Source: Deltaproteobacteria bacterium
Lineage (GTDB): Bacteria > Desulfobacterota > RBG-13-43-22
Assembly (NCBI GenBank): GCA_016219065.1
Contig: JACRCK010000073.1
Location: forward strand, 1 to 50,121
DNA length: 50,121 nucleotides
Reading direction: 5' to 3'
Each line of letters begins with the position of its first letter. Positions within the stretch are counted from its first letter, which is position 1. Positions 16,624-22,982 of this stretch are shown here, piece after piece. The notes under the pieces were generated by a model. That model was not told the origin of the DNA. It searched no databases and saw only the letters and a program-made list of their open reading frames with translations. The position numbers were made by a program, and so were the translations under genes.

Positions 16624-17163
16624 CTAGTGCTGTTTCCCCAGTATGTCTTTATTCTTGGATATCCCTCTCTTTCCTGTCATCTGCTCAATTTCGATTTTCA
16701 TGAGGGTCGTCTTTTTCATTGATCTTTCTACATATCTGATTCCATCCGTTTCATACTGGCGGCATTGACTTATATCTAGAAACTTCTTCAAGAAAGCAAT
16801 TAATACTTCCGATTTCTCCTTGCCGACTACTTCCATAGCTTTTCCAAATATTACTACACTATTGAAATTTGTATCGAAGCCGTCAAATCCGATATCATTG
16901 TCGGAAATTATTGGAACAACCCTTACATCCGTCACAATGTTAAATGACACGTTTTTGCAGTTCGCTATATTATCGAGTTTATGGCCTACTAATGCACAAT
17001 GAAAATAGATACTACCATTATAAAAAATATAGTTCACAGCAACTGCATATGGGTAGCCATCAGATCCCATTGTGGCCAAAGTTCCATACTCGGCCTTTGT
17101 TAAAATCTTGTTGCATTCTTCAATAGTTAACTGCTTTTCCTTTCTTCGGATTTCCCTGAACAT
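16624..17163 (-). CDS. pyridoxamine 5'-phosphate oxidase-family (NimA-like) protein
   Basis: A 179-residue split-barrel FMN-binding protein. The N-terminus MFREIRRKEKQLTIEEC and TKAEYGTLATMGSDGYPYAV match the NimA-like branch of the PNPOx-related family, and IYFHCALVGHKLDNI is the usual second strand set. Members bind flavin; some reduce nitroimidazoles, but the substrate here is unknown. AGGAG stands ahead of the ATG at ideal spacing. The sequence is distinctly richer in A+T than the flanking genes. Followed by an attC-like palindrome. Confidence 0.82.
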   Translation of the reverse strand: MFREIRRKEKQLTIEECNKILTKAEYGTLATMGSDGYPYAVAVNYIFYNGSIYFHCALVGHKLDNIANCKNVSFNIVTDVRVVPIISDNDIGFDGFDTNFNSVVIFGKAMEVVGKEKSEVLIAFLKKFLDISQCRQYETDGIRYVERSMKKTTLMKIEIEQMTGKRGISKNKDILGKQH

Positions 17164-17196
17164 GAATTCTCCTCATTTGATGTTGGGGCTTTCCCT

Positions 17197-17433
17197 TCAT
17201 TCTTTCCGCGTTGTTCGACGCGTGAATGGCCACTCCAGTGGGCGTCCCCGCGCAGCACCAATTCCAAAGAGTACGCCCACCCCGAGTGCGCCGGACACGA
17301 CAAGCCCAAGACGCCAGTGCATCTGCGCCCCGGCGATCACGAGACCGATTGCTCCGCCAATGGTCCACAAGGTGGCAAGACCCCACGCCGCCACCTTGTC
17401 CACTTTGCTGAATGTTCCTCTTCTTATCACCAC
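17197..17433 (-). CDS. small two-helix membrane protein, unknown
   Basis: Not recognised. 78 residues with two hydrophobic segments (about 16-34 and 43-59) joined by a short polar turn, and basic ends (MVIRRG..., ...TRRTTRKE), so both termini are predicted cytoplasmic. AAGAAGAGG precedes the start region. It ends 33 bases before the PNPOx-family gene and shares its strand. Could be a small membrane protein carried as a cassette; no function can be given. Confidence 0.5.
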   Translation of the reverse strand: MVIRRGTFSKVDKVAAWGLATLWTIGGAIGLVIAGAQMHWRLGLVVSGALGVGVLFGIGAARGRPLEWPFTRRTTRKE

Positions 17434-17491
17434 ACCATTCCATCCCCAACGCTCCGAATCTCGGGCGGCAAAGCCTTGCCGGGCGGTTTAC

Positions 17492-17767
17492 TCATTTCTG
17501 AATCTGGTCTGACTCTGATCTCAGCCCTTGGCCTCGTGGGGTCTTGACTGCCAGGGCCAGGGCGAGAACTCCAAGCACGCCGAGCAGCGCCGCCCCCATG
17601 GTCGAGAGGATGCCGGAAAAGGCGGCAATGGCAAGCAGAAAAACACCGGCAACGACGCGAACGGCCCTGCTGCGAACGAGACAGGCAGCCACAAAGGCCA
17701 CAACCCCGGTGCCGACGAGGAGGGCAGCGAGAAGCGAAAGCTGGAAGGCAATGCCAGAGTCACCCAT
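17492..17767 (-). CDS. small three-helix membrane protein, unknown
   Basis: Not recognised. 91 residues, mostly hydrophobic: segments at about 7-29, 36-55 and 56-73, then a short charged tail. Start ATG at 17767 follows AGAGAGGAATAGCC. The 58-base gap to the next gene holds a hairpin with GGCAA/TTGCC arms and ends CGTTGGGG, vaguely attC-like. Similar hydrophobic cassette proteins are common in integrons; no function can be given. Confidence 0.5.
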   Translation of the reverse strand: MGDSGIAFQLSLLAALLVGTGVVAFVAACLVRSRAVRVVAGVFLLAIAAFSGILSTMGAALLGVLGVLALALAVKTPRGQGLRSESDQIQK

Positions 17768-17829
17768 GGCTATTCCTCTCTTTCATTTCGCGGCCCCAAT
17801 GCGGCGTTGACCCGGGAGGCAAGCGTTTT

Positions 17830-18405
17830 TTATTGCCGATCCGGTGTAGTGCTTGGTTCGGCATTCTCTTTGTATTTCAATGGGTTTTCGGTTCTGTCCC
17901 GTTCTAAATATTCCAGATAGTCAGCGCAGATTCTCCGGACGAGCTTTTCCAGTGGTGCTGTGCCGGCGAAGAGTTCGATGTGTATCTTCTCCTTCTCCAC
18001 TCTCTCGGCTTCTACCTGGCTTTCATACTCTTCTTCGTCAAAGGGACCAAACCTCTCTTCCAAGTCCTGCTTTACTTGTTCGAACGGGATTCCCTCAACC
18101 TCACCGGTTTCCATTTCCTTGATTCTCTTATCAAGAACAGACGCCACCGGGTCTTCTTTTCTCTCGTAGCCAGGTTCCGGAATGCTCTCAAAATCAACAA
18201 TCGGCAGGCCAAATGCCGCTGCCATCATCACCCAGGAGTGGCGCAATTCTTCCATGTTTTCTCCAAACGGCGCTATGGAGTCCTGGGTGACTGCTCCCAC
18301 ATGCCCATTATTGTCGTAATACGCTTCGTGAATGGCATAAGTGTAGCTTACCCTTTCCGTATCGGGGTCGACGTATCTTTTCCGAACCACTCTAAAGTTC
18401 CACAT
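17830..18405 (-). CDS. conserved hypothetical protein, acidic
   Basis: 191 residues, soluble, no signal peptide. The N-terminal half (MWNFRVVRKRY..., YTYAIHEAYYDNNGHVGAVTQD, LRHSWVMMAAAFG) belongs to a hypothetical family I recall from accessory regions of proteobacteria. The second half is acidic and probably helical. No catalytic motif is visible. It begins just downstream of a GTTAGGC core on the minus strand and is followed by a 60-base spacer. Function unknown. Confidence 0.6.
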   Translation of the reverse strand: MWNFRVVRKRYVDPDTERVSYTYAIHEAYYDNNGHVGAVTQDSIAPFGENMEELRHSWVMMAAAFGLPIVDFESIPEPGYERKEDPVASVLDKRIKEMETGEVEGIPFEQVKQDLEERFGPFDEEEYESQVEAERVEKEKIHIELFAGTAPLEKLVRRICADYLEYLERDRTENPLKYKENAEPSTTPDRQ

Positions 18406-18456
18406 GCTTCACCCTCAGCACGCCGTCTGCGCGCAAATGCACTCGTTATCCTTCAT

Positions 18457-18611
18457 GCCTAACTGCAAATTCACAAGCGCCGGCAGTTTGGCGCCCCATA
18501 AGTTAACGGCATTGGGTCCGACCCAATGCCGGAGATATAAATAATAAAGAATTGACCCAGTCTGGTGCGGGGAAAGCCGCCAGGCTTTACCCGCCAATGG
18601 CGTTGTTATGC
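18457..18611 (-). other. attC-like site, apparently enlarged by a repeat insertion
   Basis: On the minus strand it runs from GCATAACAACGCC (18611) to GCAGTTAGGC (18457), matching the two ends of integron attC sites, and lies directly after the stop of the 18619-18924 gene. Inside are a hairpin GGGGAAAGCC-GCCA-GGCTTTACCC and a perfect 11-base-arm palindrome GGCATTGGGTC/GACCCAATGCC (18507-18529) that resembles the REP units nearby. At 155 bases it is slightly too long, which the insertion could explain. Confidence 0.42.
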
Positions 18612-18618
18612 AGTAGTT

Positions 18619-18924
18619 TCATTTCGGGTGGCTGGATACTCGCTTCTTTGCCGGAATGATCTCGATTAGCGACCTGAGGGCCTTGTTGACGGCATCGGAA
18701 GTGGGGAAATACTTCCTTACGTCCGGCTCCAACATGACCGCGCCGTCTTCAAGTTTGAAGTACTGAACGGAGTCGGTACCATCTTCTTTGTGAATGATGA
18801 CCTTATGGCCCGCCCTATATGCCTCGTAGTACTTGCCACGCACACCGCCCTTCATATCGGTGAAGTCGTATTCCTCTCTCATGTCATTTACCTTTGGCGG
18901 CGCTATAGTCTTAGCCTTCTTCAT
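18619..18924 (-). CDS. antitoxin-like small protein
   Basis: 101 residues from the ATG at 18924, which follows AAAGGAGACACT, a strong ribosome site; the longer frame to 19188 runs through a transposase remnant and is rejected. It contains REEYDFTDMKGGVRGKYYEAY and, near the end, LEPDVRKYFPTSDAVNKALR, the pattern of a small-protein family often found as the antitoxin-like member of two-gene cassettes. A homologue lies at 22435-22683. No toxin gene is adjacent. A stabilising role is inference. Confidence 0.6.
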   Translation of the reverse strand: MKKAKTIAPPKVNDMREEYDFTDMKGGVRGKYYEAYRAGHKVIIHKEDGTDSVQYFKLEDGAVMLEPDVRKYFPTSDAVNKALRSLIEIIPAKKRVSSHPK

Positions 18925-18935
18925 AGTGTCTCCTT

Positions 18936-19124
18936 TCAGACGCCGTTGCCGGAGTTGACCAAATAATCCAATATGGTCAACCCGAATCGCTTCCTGGCTT
19001 CGAAGAGACAGACTAGCCAGCTCTGACGGTCTTTGGCAAATTTCAGTAAAAATTCCCTCTTGTGGCACCGGTGGGTGATGTGCCGGATCTGACCGGGGGT
19101 GAAATATCGATTGGCTCTGGGCAT
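18936..19124 (-). pseudogene. truncated REP-associated tyrosine transposase
   Basis: 62 codons matching the N-terminus of an IS200-like Y1/HUH transposase (RAYT): MPRANRYFTPGQIRHITHRC, then KREFLLKF. The His residues at the HITH site are present. Homology stops after ILDYLVNS, and the frame ends 11 bases before the antitoxin-like start, so the catalytic tyrosine region is absent. It is nearly identical to the start of the 20626-21084 copy. Non-functional. Confidence 0.75.
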
Positions 19125-19168
19125 GGGTTGCCGGGTTAGAAACCTCTTTTTGGGGGGAGAAAGTGCAC

Positions 19169-19300
19169 TTTAAGACTTTAATTGCCATCCGGATTCATCA
19201 TAATTCACGAAAATTCAATTAATTTGTTTGGTCCGACCCCGATTCAAAAAACAGGCTCTTTCTGTTAAGTTAACGGCGGTGGGTCCGATCCCGATTCGAA
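19169..19300. repeat. RAYT upstream conserved block with REP unit (copy 1)
   Basis: 19169-19245 matches 20208-20278 and 21130-21202: TTTAAGACTT, then CGGATTCAxCATAATTCACG, then TTTGTTTGGTCCGACCCCG. A second REP-like unit, AAGTTAACGGCGGTGGGTCC, lies at about 19268-19290 and shares its AAGTTAACGGC with 18500-18510. These are the presumed recognition hairpins of the transposase. Confidence 0.65.
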
Positions 19301-19307
19301 AACGCAA

Positions 19308-19937
19308 TTACTTCCCAACAAAGTAATTTGCCAGATCCAAATCCACCTGAGAAAACTCGAATTTAGATCGTATTTCTGGCGGAGATTTACCTTGCGCAAT
19401 CCAGATTGCAACCTGTGCGGCCTTGGTTACGTCCTTATTTGGATATTTATCATGGTACGATGAGATTCTTCCGAGTACAGCCGTCATGTCTTGTGGAGGC
19501 AGACTTATCACAAAGGACTCTCCGGGGCTTGGGTTATCTTTATCAAAGTCAGCGCAGTAAGACAAAAAATTAACCGCAATTTTTTTCTTTGGAGGTAGTT
19601 TGATAAATGATTTTTTCCCAGAGCGGTAAAACTTGCCAGATCTCCCTAATACACCTAGCACATACATATTTTGTCCGCGCCCTTGATTTAGCAATTGAAT
19701 AGCGTCCTTTAAAAAAACATCTAAATTAATCTCCTTATTTGTGTTATTTACTAAATACCCGTCAACAACTGTTCCAGACGAGCCTCCTGTGCCCTCTATG
19801 CTATCTACAGATATATTACCCGATTGAATTTCGTTTACTAGATTTTTCGTCAATACATCTGCATCAGCGCAAGTGACGAAAAGTATTGTAAACATTGTCA
19901 ATATTGTGGCCAAATATCTATAATTAGATGATAGCAT
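19308..19937 (-). CDS. secreted protein, possible thioester-domain type
   Basis: 209 residues with a signal peptide (MLSSNYRYLATILTMFTILF, predicted cleavage after CADA). Function not recognised. The pair LSYCADFDKDNPSPGESF and, later, TKAAQVAIWIAQG resembles the YCxD...Q..IW signature of Gram-positive thioester adhesin domains (Cys-Gln thioester), but overall homology cannot be judged by eye. The gene is markedly AT-rich compared with its surroundings, suggesting transfer. Upstream is an IS3-type remnant, downstream a REP unit. Confidence 0.5.
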   Translation of the reverse strand: MLSSNYRYLATILTMFTILFVTCADADVLTKNLVNEIQSGNISVDSIEGTGGSSGTVVDGYLVNNTNKEINLDVFLKDAIQLLNQGRGQNMYVLGVLGRSGKFYRSGKKSFIKLPPKKKIAVNFLSYCADFDKDNPSPGESFVISLPPQDMTAVLGRISSYHDKYPNKDVTKAAQVAIWIAQGKSPPEIRSKFEFSQVDLDLANYFVGK

Positions 19938-19974
19938 TTTTTGACCCCCATAATGAATAAAGTTTTTTCAACGT

Positions 19975-20129
19975 TTCAGCCCAAAGCGGCATTGACCAGC
20001 GGCCTACGGGCCGGGCTGGAGTGGTGGTTCCGGTTTTACAACCAGGAACGCCCCCACCAAACGTTTGATATCCTAACTCCGGATGAGGTATATATGGGCT
20101 TAACTGCTCCAGTGATTCAGGCCGCCTGA
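19975..20129 (+). pseudogene. C-terminal remnant of an IS3-family transposase
   Basis: The frame ending at 20129 contains LEWWFRFYNQERPHQTFDIL and TPDEVYMGL, the conserved end of the rve/DDE integrase core of IS3-group OrfB proteins. Only ~50 codons remain. The rest of the gene, the first two acidic catalytic residues and the terminal inverted repeats are missing, so it is dead. It lies on the strand opposite to the surrounding genes. Confidence 0.75.
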
Positions 20130-20207
20130 GGCCTCTACTAAAAACGAGACTCAGAGCTTAGACCCATGCTCAGGCTGTCCAAGTACTGGGGTCCACCACC
20201 CCTTAAC

Positions 20208-20278
20208 ACTTAAAATGCCTGTCTGATTCAACATAATTCATGAAAATTCAACCGGTTTGTCTGGTCCGACCCCGATTC
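20208..20278. repeat. RAYT upstream conserved block with REP unit (copy 2)
   Basis: Contains ACTTAAAATGCC, GATTCAACATAATTCATG and GGTTTGTCTGGTCCGACCCC, matching copies at 19169-19245 and 21130-21202, but no transposase frame is attached here. It immediately precedes (in plus coordinates) the end of the 20291-20587 gene. Confidence 0.65.
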
Positions 20279-20290
20279 CTTGCCTTGCCC

Positions 20291-20587
20291 TTATTTAAAA
20301 AGACTGATGATGCCAATAATAAAACCCGCGACGGTAGCAGTTCCGAGAACAATATTAAGCCAGAAAATTTTAGTACCAAGAGAGTTGCTTGCCGTTGTAG
20401 CGTCATCAATCGACTTTGTGGTTTTATCGATTGATTCTATCAGGGAGGTTACATTGAGTTCCAAGAGTCTCATGACAATTCTATCCCGATGCAGAACCCC
20501 GGCCTCTTCATAGCCAAGAGCATTAAGGAGTTTTGTTTTGTCCGTCTCGGTAGAATATTTTGGTAGATTGTTATTTTCTTGGTCCAT
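20291..20587 (-). CDS. small C-terminally anchored membrane protein, unknown
   Basis: Not recognised. 98 residues: a polar N-terminal ~70 residues with heptad-like spacing (LLELNVTSLIESIDKTTKSI) and one hydrophobic C-terminal segment (about 74-96, ending ISLFK), so a cytoplasmic helical domain tethered to the membrane is plausible. GGGAG stands ahead of the ATG. AT-rich compared with the core genes. The upstream sequence GGCTGAGCTTTACGTTATA resembles the right half of an attC site. Confidence 0.5.
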   Translation of the reverse strand: MDQENNNLPKYSTETDKTKLLNALGYEEAGVLHRDRIVMRLLELNVTSLIESIDKTTKSIDDATTASNSLGTKIFWLNIVLGTATVAGFIIGIISLFK

Positions 20588-20625
20588 AAATTATCTCCCT
20601 TATAACGTAAAGCTCAGCCGCGCCG

Positions 20626-21084
20626 TCATGGCGCAGGCAAATTAGGGTCGGACCAGACCAACACTTTAAATAGCACGATAAATGTTCCATTCCAGCCAAT
20701 ATTTTGGCTTAAACAGCTCTTTTCGAGGTCAAAAAGGGCGTTGTAAGGCTGTTGAAGGTCCCGAAGCTGTTGCTGTTCACCATCTTCGATGATCGAACGA
20801 CCGATGGCCCTGACCCCTAAAGCCTCCCAAATTTCTTTTACGAAGGCCTCTCCTCCCACCGCCAGGCTTTCCGTCCACCAGTCATCCCGGAAGGGATTCG
20901 TCTTTGCCAATCCTTCATCAATCCAGTCCAATATGGACAATCCAAATCGCTTTCTGGCTTCGAAAAGCCAGCCCAGCCAGCGCTGACGGTCTTTGGGAAA
21001 TTTCAGCAAAAATTCTCGCTTGTGGTAGCGGTGGGTGATGTGCCAGATCTGGCCGGGGGTGAAATAGCGATTGGCTCTGGGCAT
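20626..21084 (-). pseudogene. internally deleted REP-associated tyrosine transposase
   Basis: 152 codons join the RAYT N-terminus (MPRANRYFTPGQIWHITHRY, KREFLLKF, ...RFGLSILDW) directly to the family's C-terminal part (DDWWTESLAVGGEAFVKEIW...). The middle, where the catalytic tyrosine and SNHxH region should be, is deleted in frame. Typical family length is roughly 230-300 residues. The remnant is flanked by inverted GGTCCGACC units (about 20644-20653 and 21191-21200), the expected architecture of a REP-bounded element. The C-terminal tail reads into one of these units. Confidence 0.75.
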
Positions 21085-21129
21085 GGGTTTGTCTGCTTAG
21101 AAGTCTCTTTTTGAGGGTAAAAAAAGCGC

Positions 21130-21202
21130 TTTAAGACTTCAAATGCCTTCCGGATTCAACATAATTCACGAAAATTCAATTGGTTTGTTTGGTCCGACCC
21201 CG
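21130..21202. repeat. RAYT upstream conserved block with REP unit (copy 3)
   Basis: Third copy of the block: TTTAAGACTTCAAATGCC, CGGATTCAACATAATTCACG, GGTTTGTTTGGTCCGACCCC. Together with the inverse unit at about 20644 it brackets the deleted transposase. Confidence 0.65.
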
Positions 21203-21243
21203 TTTTCTGCTTGTAGCGCCGCATTGGCGACGCCGCAGGCGGC

Positions 21244-21352
21244 GCCAACGCCCGCCATCACCGGCCCGAACCACACCGCCAAAGAGCTTGCAAAAAGGAC
21301 CGACCAAGTGTGCCCGGCGTGGTTCGGGTCCTGGTGCATGGCCACGTTAGGA
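21244..21352 (-). other. attC-like imperfect palindrome
   Basis: 109 bases just after the stop of the 21390-21599 gene. The plus-strand left end reads GCCAACGCCCGCCATCACC and the right end GGTGCATGGCCACGTTAGGA; inner arms CCCGAACCACACCG and CGGCGTGGTTCGGG pair with one mismatch. Unpaired bases interrupt the stem, as in folded attC sites. The cores deviate by one base from GTTRRRY. A smaller hairpin (about 21220-21250, ATTGGCG/CGCCAAC) abuts it. Of the candidates in this window, this is the longest pairing. Confidence 0.55.
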
Positions 21353-21389
21353 TTCTTATGGTCTCGTCCCTGTAAGAGAGTCCAACAAC

Positions 21390-21599
21390 TCAGGCGGCTC
21401 GTTCTTTAAGCTCGCTTGGATGAATCGAAAGGTACTCCCTCACTTCAAGATTCATCCGGTCGATCTCCGCGAGATAGCCTCCAGCCGATAATCGATAATT
21501 CTGCGGATTGGTTTCCACCTGTCGAAGTCTTTCCACTTGCTGCTGGAAATACCTGATACGTTCTTTGGTTGCCTCAAGTTCCTGATCGTTTTGGATCAT
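21390..21599 (-). CDS. small coiled-coil protein, possible second gene of a TA-like pair
   Basis: 69 residues, almost wholly helical and charged: ELEATKERIRYFQQQVERLR, then a loop, then LAEIDRMNLEVREYLSIHP. I recognise the pattern as a hypothetical family found beside short partners in two-gene cassettes, but no function is known to me. Its start overlaps the 3' end of the upstream gene by 26 bases, indicating translational coupling. An attC-like palindrome follows its stop. Confidence 0.5.
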   Translation of the reverse strand: MIQNDQELEATKERIRYFQQQVERLRQVETNPQNYRLSAGGYLAEIDRMNLEVREYLSIHPSELKERAA

Positions 21600-21798
21600 C
21601 GCTAATCACCTCTACTATGCCACGGCGTACGTTGCCGCGTTTGATCTGCCAGTGCTGAAGTGCTTCAGACTCTCCGCCAATTGCAGCGAGCCTCCTGATC
21701 CAGAAGACACTGACCCCCAGAACATCTTGCGCTGCTTGATGGTCAAAAATGATGACTGCCTCACCACGCACAGGGCTGGAGTCAAACGAATCCTCCAT
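21574..21798 (-). CDS. small hypothetical protein, partner of the 21390-21599 gene
   Basis: 74 residues from the ATG at 21798 (MEDSFDSSPVRGEAVIIFDH), an arbitrary choice among starts at 21798, 21804 and a TTG at 21849; none has a good Shine-Dalgarno. Contains VSVFWIRRLAAIGGESEALQ. No motif recognised. The 26-base overlap with the following gene and the small basic/charged pair suggest a toxin-antitoxin-like unit, but neither member matches a family I can name. Confidence 0.4.
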   Translation of the reverse strand: MEDSFDSSPVRGEAVIIFDHQAAQDVLGVSVFWIRRLAAIGGESEALQHWQIKRGNVRRGIVEVISDDPKRSGT

Positions 21799-21849
21799 CA
21801 GCATGAAGATAGTGTCGGTCCAGCAAGGGCGGGTGGGAGTGAATCCCAA

Positions 21850-22271
21850 CCCTACGTCAACAAGTTCGAAATTCGATATTCAGCGTTCGATATTCGACGT
21901 TCGTTTTTATTTTCGGATTAAACCGCTATGCCCGGGGCGAGCACCCGCAAAGCATGAAAATCGCGGGCGTGGGGTGCGGGCGACCGGCCGGTCGCCCCTA
22001 CACCAGAGGTCCTGGCCTTTATCCCGAGAAAAGGCGGCTCCCATGCCGCCGGACTGACTTTATAACCCCCGCCCTAGCCAACATGGTTGAACCAAAGGCG
22101 GGAGGAGATTAACGGCTCGACTGGGCCTTTCGACCGGCTGAAGGCCCTGAGCACGCCGAAGGGCTCGCCGAAGTCCCCTCCCCAACAACGAACTGCGACA
22201 TTTTGGCTTTGTATTGGTATTAAACTATTACGCCGAACGCCCAACGCCGAACGGTATTTCGTATTAAGTCC
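21850..22271. repeat. gene-free region made of dispersed repeats
   Basis: From left: AAATTCGATATTCAGCGTTC units (about 21866-21905), a GC-rich stretch with GACCGGCCGGTCGCCCC (about 21981-22000), and one copy of an ~85-base unit with GGATTAACGGCTCGACTG-like ends (here GAGATTAACGGCTCGACTGG) around GGCTGAAGGCCCTGAGCACG (about 22100-22185), then GCCGAACGCCCAACGCCGAAC. Its sister copy lies at about 22705-22795. No coding region is supported. Confidence 0.65.
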
Positions 22272-22402
22272 CCCGCTACAACTGCTCGAACCAACCCGAT
22301 CATCTCCCTTACCGCCTGGTCCATTCCCATGTAGATCGCCCTGGCCATGATGCTGTGGCCGATGCTGTATTCCTCAATTACCATCCCTGCGAAGCGCTTG
22401 AT
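22272..22402 (-). pseudogene. duplicated 3' fragment of pdxJ
   Basis: About 130 bases repeat the end of pdxJ (22983-23110) in the same orientation with scattered substitutions. Translated, it reads KRFAG, then IEEYSIGHSIMARAIYMGMD, QAVREMIGL and then diverges, where the intact gene has a one-residue-longer AGVAEIEEYS and ends IEQL. There is no start codon or upstream part. It lies between two copies of an 85-base repeat, suggesting repeat-mediated duplication. Confidence 0.8.
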
Positions 22403-22434
22403 AATGAATCCAAGCTTATCGTGAAGCCAGGCTT

Positions 22435-22683
22435 TCAGTCGGCCCTGGGGGAACGTCTTGCCGGGCGGGTTGATTTTCGGGCCAGGTCAATCAGCGAACT
22501 GAGCGCATTGTTTACCGCTTCTTCATTTGGAAATACTTTGGCGACTTCCGGTCTGAGGACGATGATATTCGAGGACTCCTTCAAACGTTTTGAATATTTT
22601 CCCCGCACTAATCCTCCCGGAAAATCTGACCGCCGGTATTCCGGCCGCAGTTCATCCTGGAGATCCTTTTTATCCTTCTTCAT
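22435..22683 (-). CDS. antitoxin-like small protein, paralogue of 18619-18924
   Basis: 82 residues from the ATG at 22683, preceded by AGGGAAAAAC. Contains ELRPEYRRSDFPGGLVRGKY, then VLRPEVAKVFPNEEAVNNAL, the same block order as the protein at 18619-18924. The longer frame to 22764 runs into a repeat and is rejected. No toxin-like neighbour. The gene sits between the pdxJ fragment and an 85-base repeat. A regulatory/antitoxin role is inference from family context. Confidence 0.55.
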   Translation of the reverse strand: MKKDKKDLQDELRPEYRRSDFPGGLVRGKYSKRLKESSNIIVLRPEVAKVFPNEEAVNNALSSLIDLARKSTRPARRSPRAD

Positions 22684-22982
22684 TGTTTTTCCCTGCCCTC
22701 TCCAGAGGCGGGCGGGGATTAACGGCTCGACTGAACCTTTCGACCGGCTCAAGGCCCTGAGCACGCCGAAGGGCTCGCCGTAGTCCCCGCCCCTACATCA
22801 GAGCCTTTAAGCTTCTACGCCGAACGGTATTTTCGTATTGATTCGATTTTCGATGTTGGACGTTCGATGTTGGATGTTCGTCTATTTTAGAACTAAACCC
22901 CCCATGCTCAGGTGGCATCCGCGAAGCATGGAAATCCCCCCCAACCCCCCTTTTGAAAAGGGGGGAGCCCAAGCTCCATCGG
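22684..22982. repeat. gene-free region made of dispersed repeats
   Basis: Holds the second 85-base unit (about 22705-22795, CTCAAGGCCCTGAGCACGCC core), a CGATGTTGGACGTTCGATGT unit (about 22850-22885) and a C-run/G-run hairpin CCCCCCTTTTGAAAAGGGGG (about 22945-22965). It ends at the pdxJ stop. No coding region supported. Confidence 0.65.

Noticed and set aside
17434..17491. Fourth attC site
   Set aside because: It contains a hairpin and a CGTTGGGG end, but no matching left core and poor pairing; kept only as a weak hint.
18619..19188. 189-codon version of the antitoxin-like gene
   Set aside because: The added N-terminus is an out-of-frame reading of the RAYT remnant; the ATG at 18924 has a strong ribosome site.
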